From Clostridiales bacterium (GTDB lineage Bacteria > Bacillota > Clostridia > Oscillospirales > Butyricicoccaceae), in the NCBI GenBank assembly GCA_019421385.1, contig JAHZFK010000019.1, positions 28,811 to 61,070 on the forward strand: a stretch of DNA of 32,260 bases, in the 5' to 3' direction. Below, in pieces: positions 13,702 to 22,313 of this stretch (positions within the stretch are counted from its first letter, which is position 1; every line of letters begins with the position of its first letter). The notes beneath the pieces are model-generated. The model searched no databases, was not told where the DNA came from, and was given only the letters and a program-made list of their open reading frames with translations. The position numbers and the translations under genes were made by a program.

Positions 13702-14943
13702 ATGAAAAGATTTGTTTATGCGGACAATGCGGCAACGACACCGCTGTCCCAAACCGCATTTGATGCGATGAAGCCGTGGCTGACCGAGTTCTACGGCAAC
13801 CCGTCCTCACTGTACCGGATCGGCCGCGAAGCCAAAATGGCGCTCAACGAAGCGCGCACAACGGTTGGCAAGTGCCTGAACGCAGCGATGCCGGTCAACG
13901 AAGCGAACGATTATGCGCCGGGCGAGATCATCTTCACCGGCGGCGGTTCGCAGGCGGATAACCTTGCTATCCGCGGCTTTATGCATGGCCCGACGGCAAA
14001 GGGACGCAAGCATTTGATTACTTCCAAGATCGAGCATCATGCAGTGCTCTACACTTGCGAAGCGCTTGAAAAAGAGGGCTTCCGCGTCACCTATCTGGAT
14101 GTAGACAAGTATGGCCGCGTTGATCTGGAGCAGCTGAAAAACGAGCTTTCGGAGGATACCGCGCTCGTTTCTATCATGGCGGCAAACAATGAGATCGGCA
14201 CCATCCAGCCGCTGAAGGAGATTGCCGCGCTTGCCCATTCGGTTGGCGCGAAGTTCCACACGGATGCGGTGCAGGCGGTCGGCCATATGCACATCGACGT
14301 GCAGGAAATGGGCATCGACATGCTGTCGCTTTCCGCGCACAAGTTCCGCGGCCCGCGCGGTGTGGGCGCGCTGTACCTGAAGAAGGGCATTGCGCTCGAG
14401 CCGCTGGTGTACGGCGGCGGACAGGAGCGCGGCCTGTGCTCGGGCACCGAGAACACCGCGGGCTGCATCGGCCTTGCGGCTGCAATGCAGGAAGCGGTCG
14501 AGGGTCTGAATGACAAAATGGGATATGTCAAGCGCCTGACGGACAAGCTGGTCAAGGGCGTGATGGACAAGGTTCCCTACACGCACTTTACTGGCGATCC
14601 GGAAAACCGTCTGCCGGGCACGGCGTCGTTCGTGTTCGAGGCGATCGAGGGCGAGGGCCTGATCCTGATGCTGGACAACATGGGCATCTGCGGTTCGACT
14701 GGCTCGGCCTGCTCGACCGGTTCGCTCGACCCGTCCCATGTGCTCATGGCAATCGGCCTGCCGCATGAGATCGCACACGGTTCTCTGCGCCTGACGCTGG
14801 GCGAGCAGAACACCGAGGAAGATGTGGATTACCTGATCGAAACGGTCGCGCAGGTAGTGTCCACGCTGCGTTCGATGAGTCCGGTATGGGAGAACGGCAA
14901 GCCCAATCTGACCGCAGCAAGCGAGCTGCATGAGCATCACTAA
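13702..14943 (+). CDS. nifS: Cysteine desulfurase (NifS/IscS family)
   Basis: A PLP enzyme that takes sulfur from cysteine and passes it as persulfide to the Fe-S scaffold and other acceptors. The N-terminus YADNAATTPL is typical. His112 (SKIEHHAVL), Asp188 (FHTDAVQ) and the PLP Lys214 (SAHKFRGP) are present, and the persulfide Cys337 lies in GSACSTGSLDPS. At 413 residues it is slightly longer than IscS, partly through a short insertion around 60-75. The ribosome binding site is weak (AAAGG, 12 bases from the ATG). The nifU scaffold follows 32 bases later, and no iscR or hscAB genes are nearby, as is usual for the minimal clostridial Fe-S system. It may also supply sulfur for tRNA thiolation. 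Confidence 0.95.
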   Translation: MKRFVYADNAATTPLSQTAFDAMKPWLTEFYGNPSSLYRIGREAKMALNEARTTVGKCLNAAMPVNEANDYAPGEIIFTGGGSQADNLAIRGFMHGPTAKGRKHLITSKIEHHAVLYTCEALEKEGFRVTYLDVDKYGRVDLEQLKNELSEDTALVSIMAANNEIGTIQPLKEIAALAHSVGAKFHTDAVQAVGHMHIDVQEMGIDMLSLSAHKFRGPRGVGALYLKKGIALEPLVYGGGQERGLCSGTENTAGCIGLAAAMQEAVEGLNDKMGYVKRLTDKLVKGVMDKVPYTHFTGDPENRLPGTASFVFEAIEGEGLILMLDNMGICGSTGSACSTGSLDPSHVLMAIGLPHEIAHGSLRLTLGEQNTEEDVDYLIETVAQVVSTLRSMSPVWENGKPNLTAASELHEHH

Positions 14944-14975
14944 GATAGATTCAACAGAAAAAGGAGATTTTTTCT

Positions 14976-15428
14976 ATGCAATACAGCGAAAAGGTACTCG
15001 ACCACTTTACCCATCCCCGCAATGTGGGCGAGATTGAGGATGCCAACGGTGTTGGCGAGGTCGGCAACGCCAAGTGCGGCGATATTATGAAGATTTACCT
15101 CAAGGTATCGGATGACGGTGTCATTGAGGATGTCAAGTTCAAGACCTTCGGCTGCGGCGCGGCGATCGCGACCAGCTCGATGGCGACCGAGATGGTCAAG
15201 GGCAAGACGCTGGAAGAGGCGCTCAAGCTGACCAACAAGGCGGTTGCGGAGGCGCTGGACGGTCTGCCGCCGGTCAAGATGCACTGCTCGGTGCTCGCGG
15301 AAGAGGCACTGCGCTCGGCCATTGCGGACTACTATAAGCGCATGGGCAAGGACCCGGCGGAGATCCTCGGCTGCAGCATGGATTGTGCCGCTTGCCACCA
15401 CGAGCATGACGCTGAGCATGTGCATTAA
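14976..15428 (+). CDS. nifU: Fe-S cluster assembly scaffold (NifU N-terminal domain/IscU type)
   Basis: Scaffold on which NifS-derived sulfur and iron are built into a cluster before delivery to apoproteins. The three conserved cysteines are Cys34 (NAKCGD, with Asp36), Cys60 (FGCGAA) and Cys104 (KMHCS, with His103). The N-terminus YSEKVLDHFTHPRNVG is family-typical. At 150 residues it is a single-domain protein. It ends in a Cys/His-rich tail (CSMDCAACHHEHDAEHVH) beyond the IscU core. Similar tails occur in clostridial NifU-like proteins and may bind metal, though their role is unknown to me. AAAGGAGA precedes the ATG. Cotranscribed with nifS. Confidence 0.95.
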   Translation: MQYSEKVLDHFTHPRNVGEIEDANGVGEVGNAKCGDIMKIYLKVSDDGVIEDVKFKTFGCGAAIATSSMATEMVKGKTLEEALKLTNKAVAEALDGLPPVKMHCSVLAEEALRSAIADYYKRMGKDPAEILGCSMDCAACHHEHDAEHVH

Positions 15429-15452
15429 GTTCTGAACACACGCATACACTGA

Positions 15453-15478
15453 GGGCAGATTGCAAAATCTGCCCTTTT
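15453..15478 (+). terminator. Intrinsic terminator of nifS-nifU
   Basis: GGGCAGATT (15453-15461) and its complement (15466-15474) flank GCAA, followed by TTTT. Only about 30 bases separate it from mfd, and I see no convincing mfd promoter after it, so mfd may depend on readthrough or on a promoter within nifU. Confidence 0.82.
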
Positions 15479-15508
15479 GGCGTCTCCAAAGGAGGGTGAC
15501 AGCCCGGC

Positions 15509-18500
15509 ATGACAGAATTAACTAAAAGTATAACTTTTCTAAATGAATACAAAACGTTGAAAGAAGCCGTGCAGCAGGGCAAAACACCGCTGCTCGCGGT
15601 TGGCTTATCAGCGATTCATAAGGCGCACCTTGCAGCGGCGCTCGGGCTGGATACCGGACGTCCTGTATGTGTGCTGACCGATGATGATGCGGCAGCGGCG
15701 CGCTTTTCGCGCGACCTGCAAGCCTTTGCCGAGCGCGAGGTGTTGACCCTTCCTGCGCGTGAGCTGGTCATGGCGGATGTGGTCGGCGCGTCGCGTGGCT
15801 ATGAGCAGAGACGACTGGCCGTGCTAGACGCGCTGCCGCAAGCTTGTTTCGCGGTGCTGTCTGTGCAGGCGGCGGTGCAGCGCACGCTGCCGCCCGACGC
15901 GCTGCAAAGCGCGGTGGTGACCCTTTCCACCGGACAGACTGTGCCGCTCGAGACGTTGACCCAGCAGCTGACCCGCGCGGGCTATGAGCGCTGTGTACAG
16001 GTCGAGGGCGTGGGGCAGTTCTCGGTGCGCGGCGGTATTCTGGACGTGTTCCCACCGCAGTCGGCCAACCCCTATCGTGTTGAGTTTTGGGATGATGAGA
16101 TCGACTCGATCGCGACCTTTGACGTAGGCAGTCAGCGCCGGCTGGAAACCGCCGAGACGCTGCGCTGCCTGCCATGCATGGAGACGCTGCCGCACCTCGC
16201 GCCGGGCGGCGCAAAAGGATTGGCCAAGGCGGTGCGCGGTCTGCTGTCCACGCGCAAAAAGAAACATGCTGACCTCGCCGCGCACATCGAGCGCGATGCG
16301 GAGCGGTTGGAAGAGACCGGCGCATTGCCTGCGGCGGACAAATACCTGCCGCTGGTTTATCCGCAGCTGGCAACAGCGCTCGATTATCTGCCGGAGAACG
16401 CGGTTTTGCTGATCGAGGACACACCGCGTCTGCGTGATGCGTTGCGCGACTTTGCTGCCCGCATTGCGGATGATGTGACCGCGCTGCTCGAGCGCGGGGA
16501 GCTTGCGCCCGGGCTGGACGGCTACGCGCTGGATTTTGCCGCGCTTGCCCGCACGCCGCGCACCATCCTGCGGATGGACAGCTTTCTGAATAACGTCCCT
16601 GAACTTGCACCGCAGCATTTGGAGAACTTCGTCGCCAATCAGATGAACGCCTACGGCGGCAATCTGGATATGGCGGCAGCCGATATCCGTGGCTACACCC
16701 AGCAGGGGCGCGCGGTGGCTGTGCTATGTGGCAGCGAGCTGCGCTGCCGCAATATGTGCGACGCGCTGACCGAGGCGGGGCTGACCGCCGCCGTCAGCGA
16801 TCTGCTGCCTAAGGGCGGGCAGGTGTGCGTGATGGAGGGCACGTTGTCTGCGGGCTTCGAGTACCCCGACCTCGGTTTGGTGGTCATCACCGAAGGGCAG
16901 GTGCTTGCGCGGCGCAAAAAGACGCAGGCCAAAAAGTCCAACCGCGACCGCGTCAAGTCGTTCACCGACCTGACGCCGGGCGATCTGGTCGTGCATGAGC
17001 ATCACGGCATCGGCCGCTTTGTCGGCATGGAGCGCATGACCTTGGACGGTGCGGAGCGCGATTTTATCAAAATCGCCTTTGCGGGCACGGATTTTCTGTA
17101 TGTCCCTGCGACCAGCCTTGATCTGATCTCCAAGTATATCGGCGGCGGTGAACCGGAGCGCGTGCGGCTCAACAAGCTTGGCGGCGCGGACTGGACGCGC
17201 TCCAAGGCACGCGCGAAAGCGGCGGCAAAGGAACTGGCCGAGGGGCTCATCAAGCTGTATGCTGAGCGCGCGAAGGTCAAGGGCTTTGCCTTCCCGCAGG
17301 ATGACGCATGGCAGCGCGAGTTCGAGGAAGCCTTCCCCTATGAGGAAACCGATGATCAGCTGCGCTGCATTGCGGAGATCAAAATGGACATGGAATCCGA
17401 CCGTCCGATGGATCGCCTGCTGTGCGGCGACGTGGGCTTTGGCAAGACCGAGGTTGCGCTGCGCGCGGTGATGAAATGTGTGCTGGCAGGCAAGCAGGCA
17501 GCCATCCTTGTGCCGACGACCGTACTCGCGCGTCAGCATTATCTGACCGCTTTGCAGCGGTTCCAAGGGCATCCGGTCACGATCGAACTGCTCACGCGCT
17601 ACAAAACCGGCTCGGAACAGACCATGCTGCTCAAGAAGCTGGAGGCGGGCTCGGTCGATATCGTGATCGGCACGCATAAGCTGTTCAATAAAAAAATCAA
17701 GTTCAAGGATTTGGGGCTGCTTGTCGTGGATGAGGAGCAGCGTTTCGGCGTGTCCCACAAGGAAACGCTCAAGGAACTTTCCAAAACGGTGGACGTGCTG
17801 ACGCTGTCCGCGACCCCGATTCCGCGCACGCTTAACATGGCGCTGTCCGGCATTCGGGACATGTCCTCGATCGAAGAGCCGCCGCTCGACCGGCATCCGG
17901 TGCAGACCTTCGTTTTGGAGCAGAACGACGGTGTGCTGCTCGACGCGATTCGTCGGGAACTTGCGCGCGGCGGACAGGTATATTATCTGCACAACCGTGT
18001 CGAGTCGATTGCGCGGTGCGCGAATCTGTTGCAGCAGCGTTTGCCGGACGCGCGTATCGGCATTGTGCACGGCAAAATGACGCAAAAGGAGATCGCCGCC
18101 GCGATGAATGCCATGGCGGACGGCGAGACGGATATTCTGGTCTGCACGACCATCATCGAGACTGGCATCGACATTCCGAACGCCAATACGCTCATCATCG
18201 AGAATGCGGACAACATGGGCCTTGCCCAATTGCACCAGATTCGTGGGCGCGTCGGCCGGTCGAGCCGCCATGCGTATGCATATTTGTGCTACCGGCGCGG
18301 CAAGGCGCTTTCCGAGATTGCGCAGAAGCGTCTATCTGCCATCCGCGAATTTGCAGCATTCGGTTCGGGCTTCAAAATTGCCATGCGCGACCTTGAAATT
18401 CGCGGCGCGGGCAATGTGTTAGGCCCCGAGCAGTCCGGCCATATGATGAGCGTCGGTTATGATCTGTATCTCAAGCTGCTGGAAGAGGCCGTGCAGGAGG

Positions 18501-18967
18501 AAAAGGGCGAAACGCCAAAGCCGCGTGTAGACTGCGCTGCCGAACTGCTGCTGAGCGCAAACCTACCGTCCGACTATGTGCCGGATGCAGGCCAGCGTGT
18601 CGACCTGTACCGCCGTATCGCGCTCATCCGCACGGAGGAGCAGAAGAGCGATATGCTCGACGAGTTGATCGACCGCTTCGGCGAGCCGCCGAAGGAAGCG
18701 ATCGCGTTGCTGGACATTGCGCTGCTGCGCAGCCGCGCAAGCGAGCAGGGCATTTCGGAAATCAAGGAACAGGACGGCCGTCTGCTGCTCACCTTTGCGC
18801 AGACCGACTTTGCGCGCCTGTCCGCGCTGTGCGGGGACGAATCGTTCCGCGGGCGGCTGCTGCTCAATGCAGGCAGCACACCTTATCTGTCGCTGCGGCT
18901 GAACAAGGGCGAAGCGCCGCTTTCGATGGCGGAAACGCTGGTCGGCAAGTATGCGCAGACCGCATAA
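15509..18967 (+). CDS. mfd: Transcription-repair coupling factor Mfd
   Basis: Mfd is an ATP-driven translocase that removes RNA polymerase stalled at DNA lesions and recruits UvrA for excision repair. The 1152 residues match the usual length. Seen in order: UvrB-like N-terminal domains (RGGILDVFPP, PYRVEFWDDEIDS), the CarD-like polymerase-interaction domain (TPGDLVVHEHHGIGRFVG, about 490-560), the RecG-like motor with Walker A GDVGFGKT (640-647), DEEQRFG (741-747), SATPIPRT and IIETGIDIPNANT, then the C-terminal TRCF domain. GGAGGG lies 12 bases before the ATG, a somewhat long spacing. It is unusual to find it directly after nifU; it is usually near pth or spoVT. It may be transcribed from an upstream promoter. 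Confidence 0.97.
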   Translation: MTELTKSITFLNEYKTLKEAVQQGKTPLLAVGLSAIHKAHLAAALGLDTGRPVCVLTDDDAAAARFSRDLQAFAEREVLTLPARELVMADVVGASRGYEQRRLAVLDALPQACFAVLSVQAAVQRTLPPDALQSAVVTLSTGQTVPLETLTQQLTRAGYERCVQVEGVGQFSVRGGILDVFPPQSANPYRVEFWDDEIDSIATFDVGSQRRLETAETLRCLPCMETLPHLAPGGAKGLAKAVRGLLSTRKKKHADLAAHIERDAERLEETGALPAADKYLPLVYPQLATALDYLPENAVLLIEDTPRLRDALRDFAARIADDVTALLERGELAPGLDGYALDFAALARTPRTILRMDSFLNNVPELAPQHLENFVANQMNAYGGNLDMAAADIRGYTQQGRAVAVLCGSELRCRNMCDALTEAGLTAAVSDLLPKGGQVCVMEGTLSAGFEYPDLGLVVITEGQVLARRKKTQAKKSNRDRVKSFTDLTPGDLVVHEHHGIGRFVGMERMTLDGAERDFIKIAFAGTDFLYVPATSLDLISKYIGGGEPERVRLNKLGGADWTRSKARAKAAAKELAEGLIKLYAERAKVKGFAFPQDDAWQREFEEAFPYEETDDQLRCIAEIKMDMESDRPMDRLLCGDVGFGKTEVALRAVMKCVLAGKQAAILVPTTVLARQHYLTALQRFQGHPVTIELLTRYKTGSEQTMLLKKLEAGSVDIVIGTHKLFNKKIKFKDLGLLVVDEEQRFGVSHKETLKELSKTVDVLTLSATPIPRTLNMALSGIRDMSSIEEPPLDRHPVQTFVLEQNDGVLLDAIRRELARGGQVYYLHNRVESIARCANLLQQRLPDARIGIVHGKMTQKEIAAAMNAMADGETDILVCTTIIETGIDIPNANTLIIENADNMGLAQLHQIRGRVGRSSRHAYAYLCYRRGKALSEIAQKRLSAIREFAAFGSGFKIAMRDLEIRGAGNVLGPEQSGHMMSVGYDLYLKLLEEAVQEEKGETPKPRVDCAAELLLSANLPSDYVPDAGQRVDLYRRIALIRTEEQKSDMLDELIDRFGEPPKEAIALLDIALLRSRASEQGISEIKEQDGRLLLTFAQTDFARLSALCGDESFRGRLLLNAGSTPYLSLRLNKGEAPLSMAETLVGKYAQTA

Positions 18968-18972
18968 CGCAA

Positions 18973-19010
18973 AAAACACCCGATGGAACATGGTTTCCAT
19001 CGGGTGTTTT
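18973..19010 (+). terminator. Bidirectional terminator between mfd and the 187-residue gene
   Basis: Sixteen-base perfect arms (18973-18988 and 18995-19010, AAAACACCCGATGGAA and complement) have a 6-base loop. T runs flank it on both strands (TTTT on plus, six Ts on minus), so it can stop mfd and the converging gene. Confidence 0.92.
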
Positions 19011-19022
19011 GTTGTATTGCAA

Positions 19023-19586
19023 TCAGGAAATGGCCTGCAGGATGGCCGCCACCGTGCGGTTGGCCTTGTCTTCGCCGAGGTCGTACTGCTTGCCGCCGAG
19101 GTAGTGGATGGTATCGAAGGAGGCACGGTACTTGACCCACTCGGTCACGTCGATCGCATCCTCGCCACGTGGGAAGTCGTACGTAAAGGACGATCCCATG
19201 CCGTCCATCGACGCGTCGCACACGGACGCCGACGCGCCCGGAATGACCGGGATCAGACCGTTCGGGCCGGTGCCGCCCGCCAGCAGGCGGTCGGTCTCGG
19301 TCAGCGCGCCCATACTGACCAGTTCATCCAGAAAATCCTGATATTCCTCGTGGGTCATTTCCTCCGGGTCGTATTTCTCGGCCAGAGCCTTGAGCTGCTC
19401 CTCGGTCAGCGCGTCCAGCCCCTTGGACGGCTCCCGCCCGGCCATCTGCTCGAGCTTGTTCTGCGCTAGCGCCGCAAACTCATCCTTGTATTCGTCTTTG
19501 AGCGTTGCGATCGGCAGCTTATTGCCGTTTTCCATCGTATGCTCCGTGACATTGAACCAGTTGCTTTGGAATCCTCCGATTGTCAT
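19023..19586 (-). CDS. Uncharacterised acidic protein, 187 residues
   Basis: I do not recognise this protein. It has no signal peptide or membrane helix and no familiar catalytic motif. The first half is charged and helical (ATLKDEYKDEFAALAQNKLE, then LTEEQLKALAEKYDP, MTHEEYQDFLDELVSMGAL). That helix-turn-helix pattern of short acidic segments resembles EF-hand-like or scaffold helices but lacks a clear calcium loop. The second half includes a Gly/Pro turn (GGTGPNGLIPVIPG) and a conserved-looking DVTEWVKYRASFDT segment. GGAAG seven bases upstream supports ATG 19586. Codon use matches the neighbours. A single gene converging on mfd and divergent from cysS. I recall similar unnamed proteins in gut Clostridia, which I cannot verify here. 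Confidence 0.8.
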   Translation of the reverse strand: MTIGGFQSNWFNVTEHTMENGNKLPIATLKDEYKDEFAALAQNKLEQMAGREPSKGLDALTEEQLKALAEKYDPEEMTHEEYQDFLDELVSMGALTETDRLLAGGTGPNGLIPVIPGASASVCDASMDGMGSSFTYDFPRGEDAIDVTEWVKYRASFDTIHYLGGKQYDLGEDKANRTVAAILQAIS

Positions 19587-19633
19587 GCACTCTCTTCCTT
19601 CCTTTTGTAATAATTGGGCAAATTATGGCATAT

Positions 19634-19663
19634 ATTATCCATATCGTCTGCAACGCTGGGCAA
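19634..19663 (-). promoter_or_regulatory. Possible promoter of the 187-residue gene
   Basis: On the minus strand TTGCCC (19658-19663) and GATAAT (19634-19639) are 18 bases apart, about 45 bases before the ATG. Other AT-rich -10 candidates overlap it, so the exact site is uncertain. Confidence 0.4.
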
Positions 19664-19688
19664 GATAACAGGTCGCTTCGTCATTTGC

Positions 19689-19717
19689 TTGACTTTTACA
19701 CGGATTGTTGCTATACT
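19689..19717 (+). promoter_or_regulatory. Sigma-A promoter of the cysS T-box leader
   Basis: TTGACT (19689-19694) and TATACT (19712-19717) are 17 bases apart. Transcription should start near 19724, giving a leader of about 265 bases before cysS. Confidence 0.85.
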
Positions 19718-19723
19718 GGCAAT

Positions 19724-19958
19724 GTATATAGGAAACGTATGCAAAGACGCGGGAAAAGTAACCGTTTTTCGGTGCGCACAAGAGAGAAGCCCCTTGGCTG
19801 AAAGGGCTTTGCGCGCGGGGCGGCGAAGTGCGCCCGCCGAGCATCGGGGTCAAACGCCCCGCGGAACGCGCCCGTTACCGCGCATCCAAGTGAGAAACAG
19901 GAGTGGAACCGCGACATGAACGCCGCCTCTTTGACAAAAAGAGGCGGCTGTATTTTTT
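19724..19958 (+). promoter_or_regulatory. T-box riboswitch, Cys-specific (specifier TGC)
   Basis: The leader holds the parts of a T-box that senses uncharged tRNA. The T-box sequence TGGAACCGCG is at 19904-19913. Stem I has a basal helix GCGGG/CCCGC (19749-19753 with 19833-19837), the AGTA motif (19757-19760) facing GAAG, and the specifier TGC at 19829-19831. A middle helix pairs 19772-19778 with 19810-19816, and an apical AGAGAG with AAGCCC/GGGCTT (19787-19792 with 19804-19809) carries a GGCTG loop. A TGC codon fits the downstream cysteinyl-tRNA synthetase. When tRNA-Cys is uncharged it should stabilise the antiterminator and let cysS be transcribed. The pairing was worked out by eye; the specifier assignment is strong because it matches the gene. 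Confidence 0.92.
19922..19958 (+). terminator. Regulated terminator of the cysS T-box
   Basis: GCCGCCTCTTT (19922-19932) pairs perfectly with 19938-19948, followed shortly by six Ts (19953-19958). It lies just after the T-box sequence, as expected for the competing terminator. Confidence 0.9.
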
Positions 19959-19988
19959 GTAAAATCATCCCGATAAGGAGAGTGCGAT

Positions 19989-21404
19989 ATGAAACTGTAT
20001 AACACCCTGACCCGCCAGAAGGAGGAGTTCGTCCCGATCACGCCGGGCGAGGTCAAAATGTATTCCTGCGGCCCGACCGTGTATAACTATTTCCACGTCG
20101 GCAACGCCCGCCCGTTCATCGTGTTCGACCTGCTGCGCCGCTACTTTGAATACCGCGGCTACAAGGTGCAGTTCGTGCAGAACTTCACCGATATCGACGA
20201 TAAGGTCATCAACAAGGCCAACGAAGAGGGCGTAGACTTCAACGTCATCGCGGAGCGCTATATCAAGGAATACTATGTGGACGCGGAGGGTCTCGGCGTC
20301 GGCAAGGCGACCGTGCATCCCCGAGCAACTGAGACGATGGACGCGATCATCGACATCGTGCAGAAGCTGCTCGACAACGGTCACGCCTACCTTGCAGAGA
20401 ACGGCGACGTGTATTTCCGCACCAAATCCGACCCGGATTACGGCAAGCTGTGCCACCAGCCGATGGAGGACTTGCAGGCGGGCGCACGCATCAGCGTGGG
20501 CGAGACCAAGGAAGACCCGATGGACTTTGCGGTCTGGAAAGCGGCAAAGCCGGGCGAACCTGCGTGGGATACGCCGTGGGGCAGCAAGGGCCGTCCGGGC
20601 TGGCATATTGAGTGCTCTGCGATGGTCAACAAGTACCTTGGCCCGACCATCGACATTCACTCCGGCGGCCTTGACCTGATTTTCCCGCACCACGAGAATG
20701 AGATCGCCCAGTCCGAGTGCGCCAACGGCTGCGCGTTTGCGCATTATTGGCTGCACAATGGCTTTTTGACCATCGACAACGAGAAAATGTCCAAATCCAA
20801 GGGCAATTTCTTCATGGTGCGCGATGCAGCAAAGCAGTTTGGCTACGAGACCATCCGCATGTTCATGTTGTCCGCGCACTATCGCACGCCGCTCAACTAT
20901 TCGGCGGAGTCGCTGGAGATGAACAAGGCGTCGCTGGCGCGCCTGTACGAAGCACGGAACAACATGGAGTTCCGCATCGAAAAGGCCGAGGGCGACACGA
21001 TGACCGCAGAAGAGACGGCCAAGATGGAGGCGCTCGCGGCATACAAGCAGAAGTTTATCGACGCGATGGACGACGATCTGAACACCGCAGACGCGCTCTC
21101 CGCGATCTTTGAGCTGACGCGCGAGATCAACGCCTATATGGGCGCGCATCAGGATGCGACCAAGGCATTCCTGACCGCAGCGCACGATCTGTTCATGGAG
21201 TTGACCGGCGTTTTGAACCTCGTGCAGAAGCGCGATCATGCCGTCGATCCGGACGCAGAGAAGATCGAAGCGCTGATTGCACAGCGTACGGCGGCAAAGA
21301 AGGAAAAGAACTTCGCGGAAGCAGACCGCATCCGTGATGAGCTGGCTGCGATGGGCGTAACCATCAAGGACACCCGTCAGGGCACTCAGTGGAGCCGCGC
21401 ATAA
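19989..21404 (+). CDS. cysS: Cysteinyl-tRNA synthetase
   Basis: Class I aminoacyl-tRNA synthetase that charges tRNA-Cys in the cytoplasm. The HIGH-type motif is HVGN at residues 36-39, preceded by Cys27 (YSCGPTVYN), a ligand of the active-site zinc. The other expected zinc residues lie in the HIECSAM and FPHHENEIAQSE segments, and the KMSKS loop reads NEKMSKSKGNF. The C-terminal part carries the DALR-like helical region. Length 471 residues matches bacterial CysRS. AAGGAG precedes the ATG by eight bases. Regulated by the T-box directly upstream. The gene appears monocistronic, closed by a terminator, with no cysE or mrnC next to it in this window. Confidence 0.98.
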   Translation: MKLYNTLTRQKEEFVPITPGEVKMYSCGPTVYNYFHVGNARPFIVFDLLRRYFEYRGYKVQFVQNFTDIDDKVINKANEEGVDFNVIAERYIKEYYVDAEGLGVGKATVHPRATETMDAIIDIVQKLLDNGHAYLAENGDVYFRTKSDPDYGKLCHQPMEDLQAGARISVGETKEDPMDFAVWKAAKPGEPAWDTPWGSKGRPGWHIECSAMVNKYLGPTIDIHSGGLDLIFPHHENEIAQSECANGCAFAHYWLHNGFLTIDNEKMSKSKGNFFMVRDAAKQFGYETIRMFMLSAHYRTPLNYSAESLEMNKASLARLYEARNNMEFRIEKAEGDTMTAEETAKMEALAAYKQKFIDAMDDDLNTADALSAIFELTREINAYMGAHQDATKAFLTAAHDLFMELTGVLNLVQKRDHAVDPDAEKIEALIAQRTAAKKEKNFAEADRIRDELAAMGVTIKDTRQGTQWSRA

Positions 21405-21422
21405 GCAGCATGTGATAAGCAA

Positions 21423-21456
21423 ACGGCCACCCCTGAAAGGGGTGGCCGTATTATTT
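21423..21456 (+). terminator. Terminator of cysS, between converging genes
   Basis: Perfect 12-base arms (21423-21434 and 21438-21449, ACGGCCACCCCT and complement) have a GAA loop, followed by ATTATTTT. It may also slow the converging antiterminator transcript, whose T run is weaker. Confidence 0.88.
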
Positions 21457-21468
21457 TGCTGAGATGCC

Positions 21469-22299
21469 TCATATGCCGGTGACGCGTGCAATGTGCAGCG
21501 TCAGATACAGCAGTTCATTTTTACCGGCGTCAAAGCCGTATTCTTCCAGAATCGAGCGGCAGACCGCTTGCGCGCAGGCGAACGCAGCGGGGTATTTCAC
21601 CTGCACCGGAGGCAGCAGGTCGGCATCGCTATCGCCGTAACTCTGCCCGACATCAATGCGGCGTGCCAAAAACTTCAGGTGGGTCACGAAACGGTAAAAA
21701 TCGACTGCATCCCGGTCGGGCTCTATGCCGCAATGTGCCCGCACCAGCGCGAACACCCGCTGCATCAGGCAGGTCATGTCGTAGACCTCGGGCAGCTCTC
21801 CGCCGCCCTCCGCATTGACAAAGTGCATCGCGATAAAGGCTGCTTCGTCCTCGGGAAAGGCGATGTTCGTTTCCTCCCGGATGAGATCGACGGCGGCGCA
21901 GCCCGCGCGGTATTCCTCCGGATAGAACTGCCGGATATCCCACAAAAGCGGGTTGGAGAGCGCAATGCCCTGTTTGTGCCGTTCGATCGCGGCGGAAATA
22001 TGGTCGGGCAGAGTGACATAAATGCTGTCGGACAATGTCGCGCTGAGCGTGCGTTTGGCGCGGTCGATGATGCGCTCACTGAGCAGAAAATGCGGCAGGG
22101 GAATGCTGGTCAGCAGCTGTTGGAAACGGTCGGACAGCTGCTCCGCATGCAATGTGAACCGCTTCTGGATCAGGTCGGCGGGGGCATCGTCGCCGGTACG
22201 GCGGCCAAATCCCAGTCCGCGACCCATCAGCACGGTTTCCTCGCCGTTTTCGTCCAGCGCGATCACCACATTGTTGTTCAGCACTTTTTGAATCTGCAT
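21469..22299 (-). CDS. BglG/LicT-family transcription antiterminator (CAT-PRD1-PRD2)
   Basis: RNA-binding antiterminator controlled by PTS phosphorylation. The N-terminal CAT domain (1-55, IQKVLNNNVVIALDENG) binds a ribonucleic antiterminator hairpin, and two PRD domains follow. From ATG 22299 (276 residues) all four regulatory histidines fall at exactly the LicT positions: His100, His159 (AMHFVNAE), His207 (FVTHLKFLARR) and His269 (LTLHIARV). That numbering, plus AGGAGG six bases upstream, supports this start over 22323. Normally HPr activates PRD2 and the cognate EII inhibits PRD1 of such proteins. It is 14 bases downstream of cutC and cotranscribed with it. No PTS gene and no obvious target hairpin lie in the window, so its target is elsewhere or unknown. 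Confidence 0.94.
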   Translation of the reverse strand: MQIQKVLNNNVVIALDENGEETVLMGRGLGFGRRTGDDAPADLIQKRFTLHAEQLSDRFQQLLTSIPLPHFLLSERIIDRAKRTLSATLSDSIYVTLPDHISAAIERHKQGIALSNPLLWDIRQFYPEEYRAGCAAVDLIREETNIAFPEDEAAFIAMHFVNAEGGGELPEVYDMTCLMQRVFALVRAHCGIEPDRDAVDFYRFVTHLKFLARRIDVGQSYGDSDADLLPPVQVKYPAAFACAQAVCRSILEEYGFDAGKNELLYLTLHIARVTGI

Positions 22300-22313
22300 G
22301 CTTTTCCTCCTGT

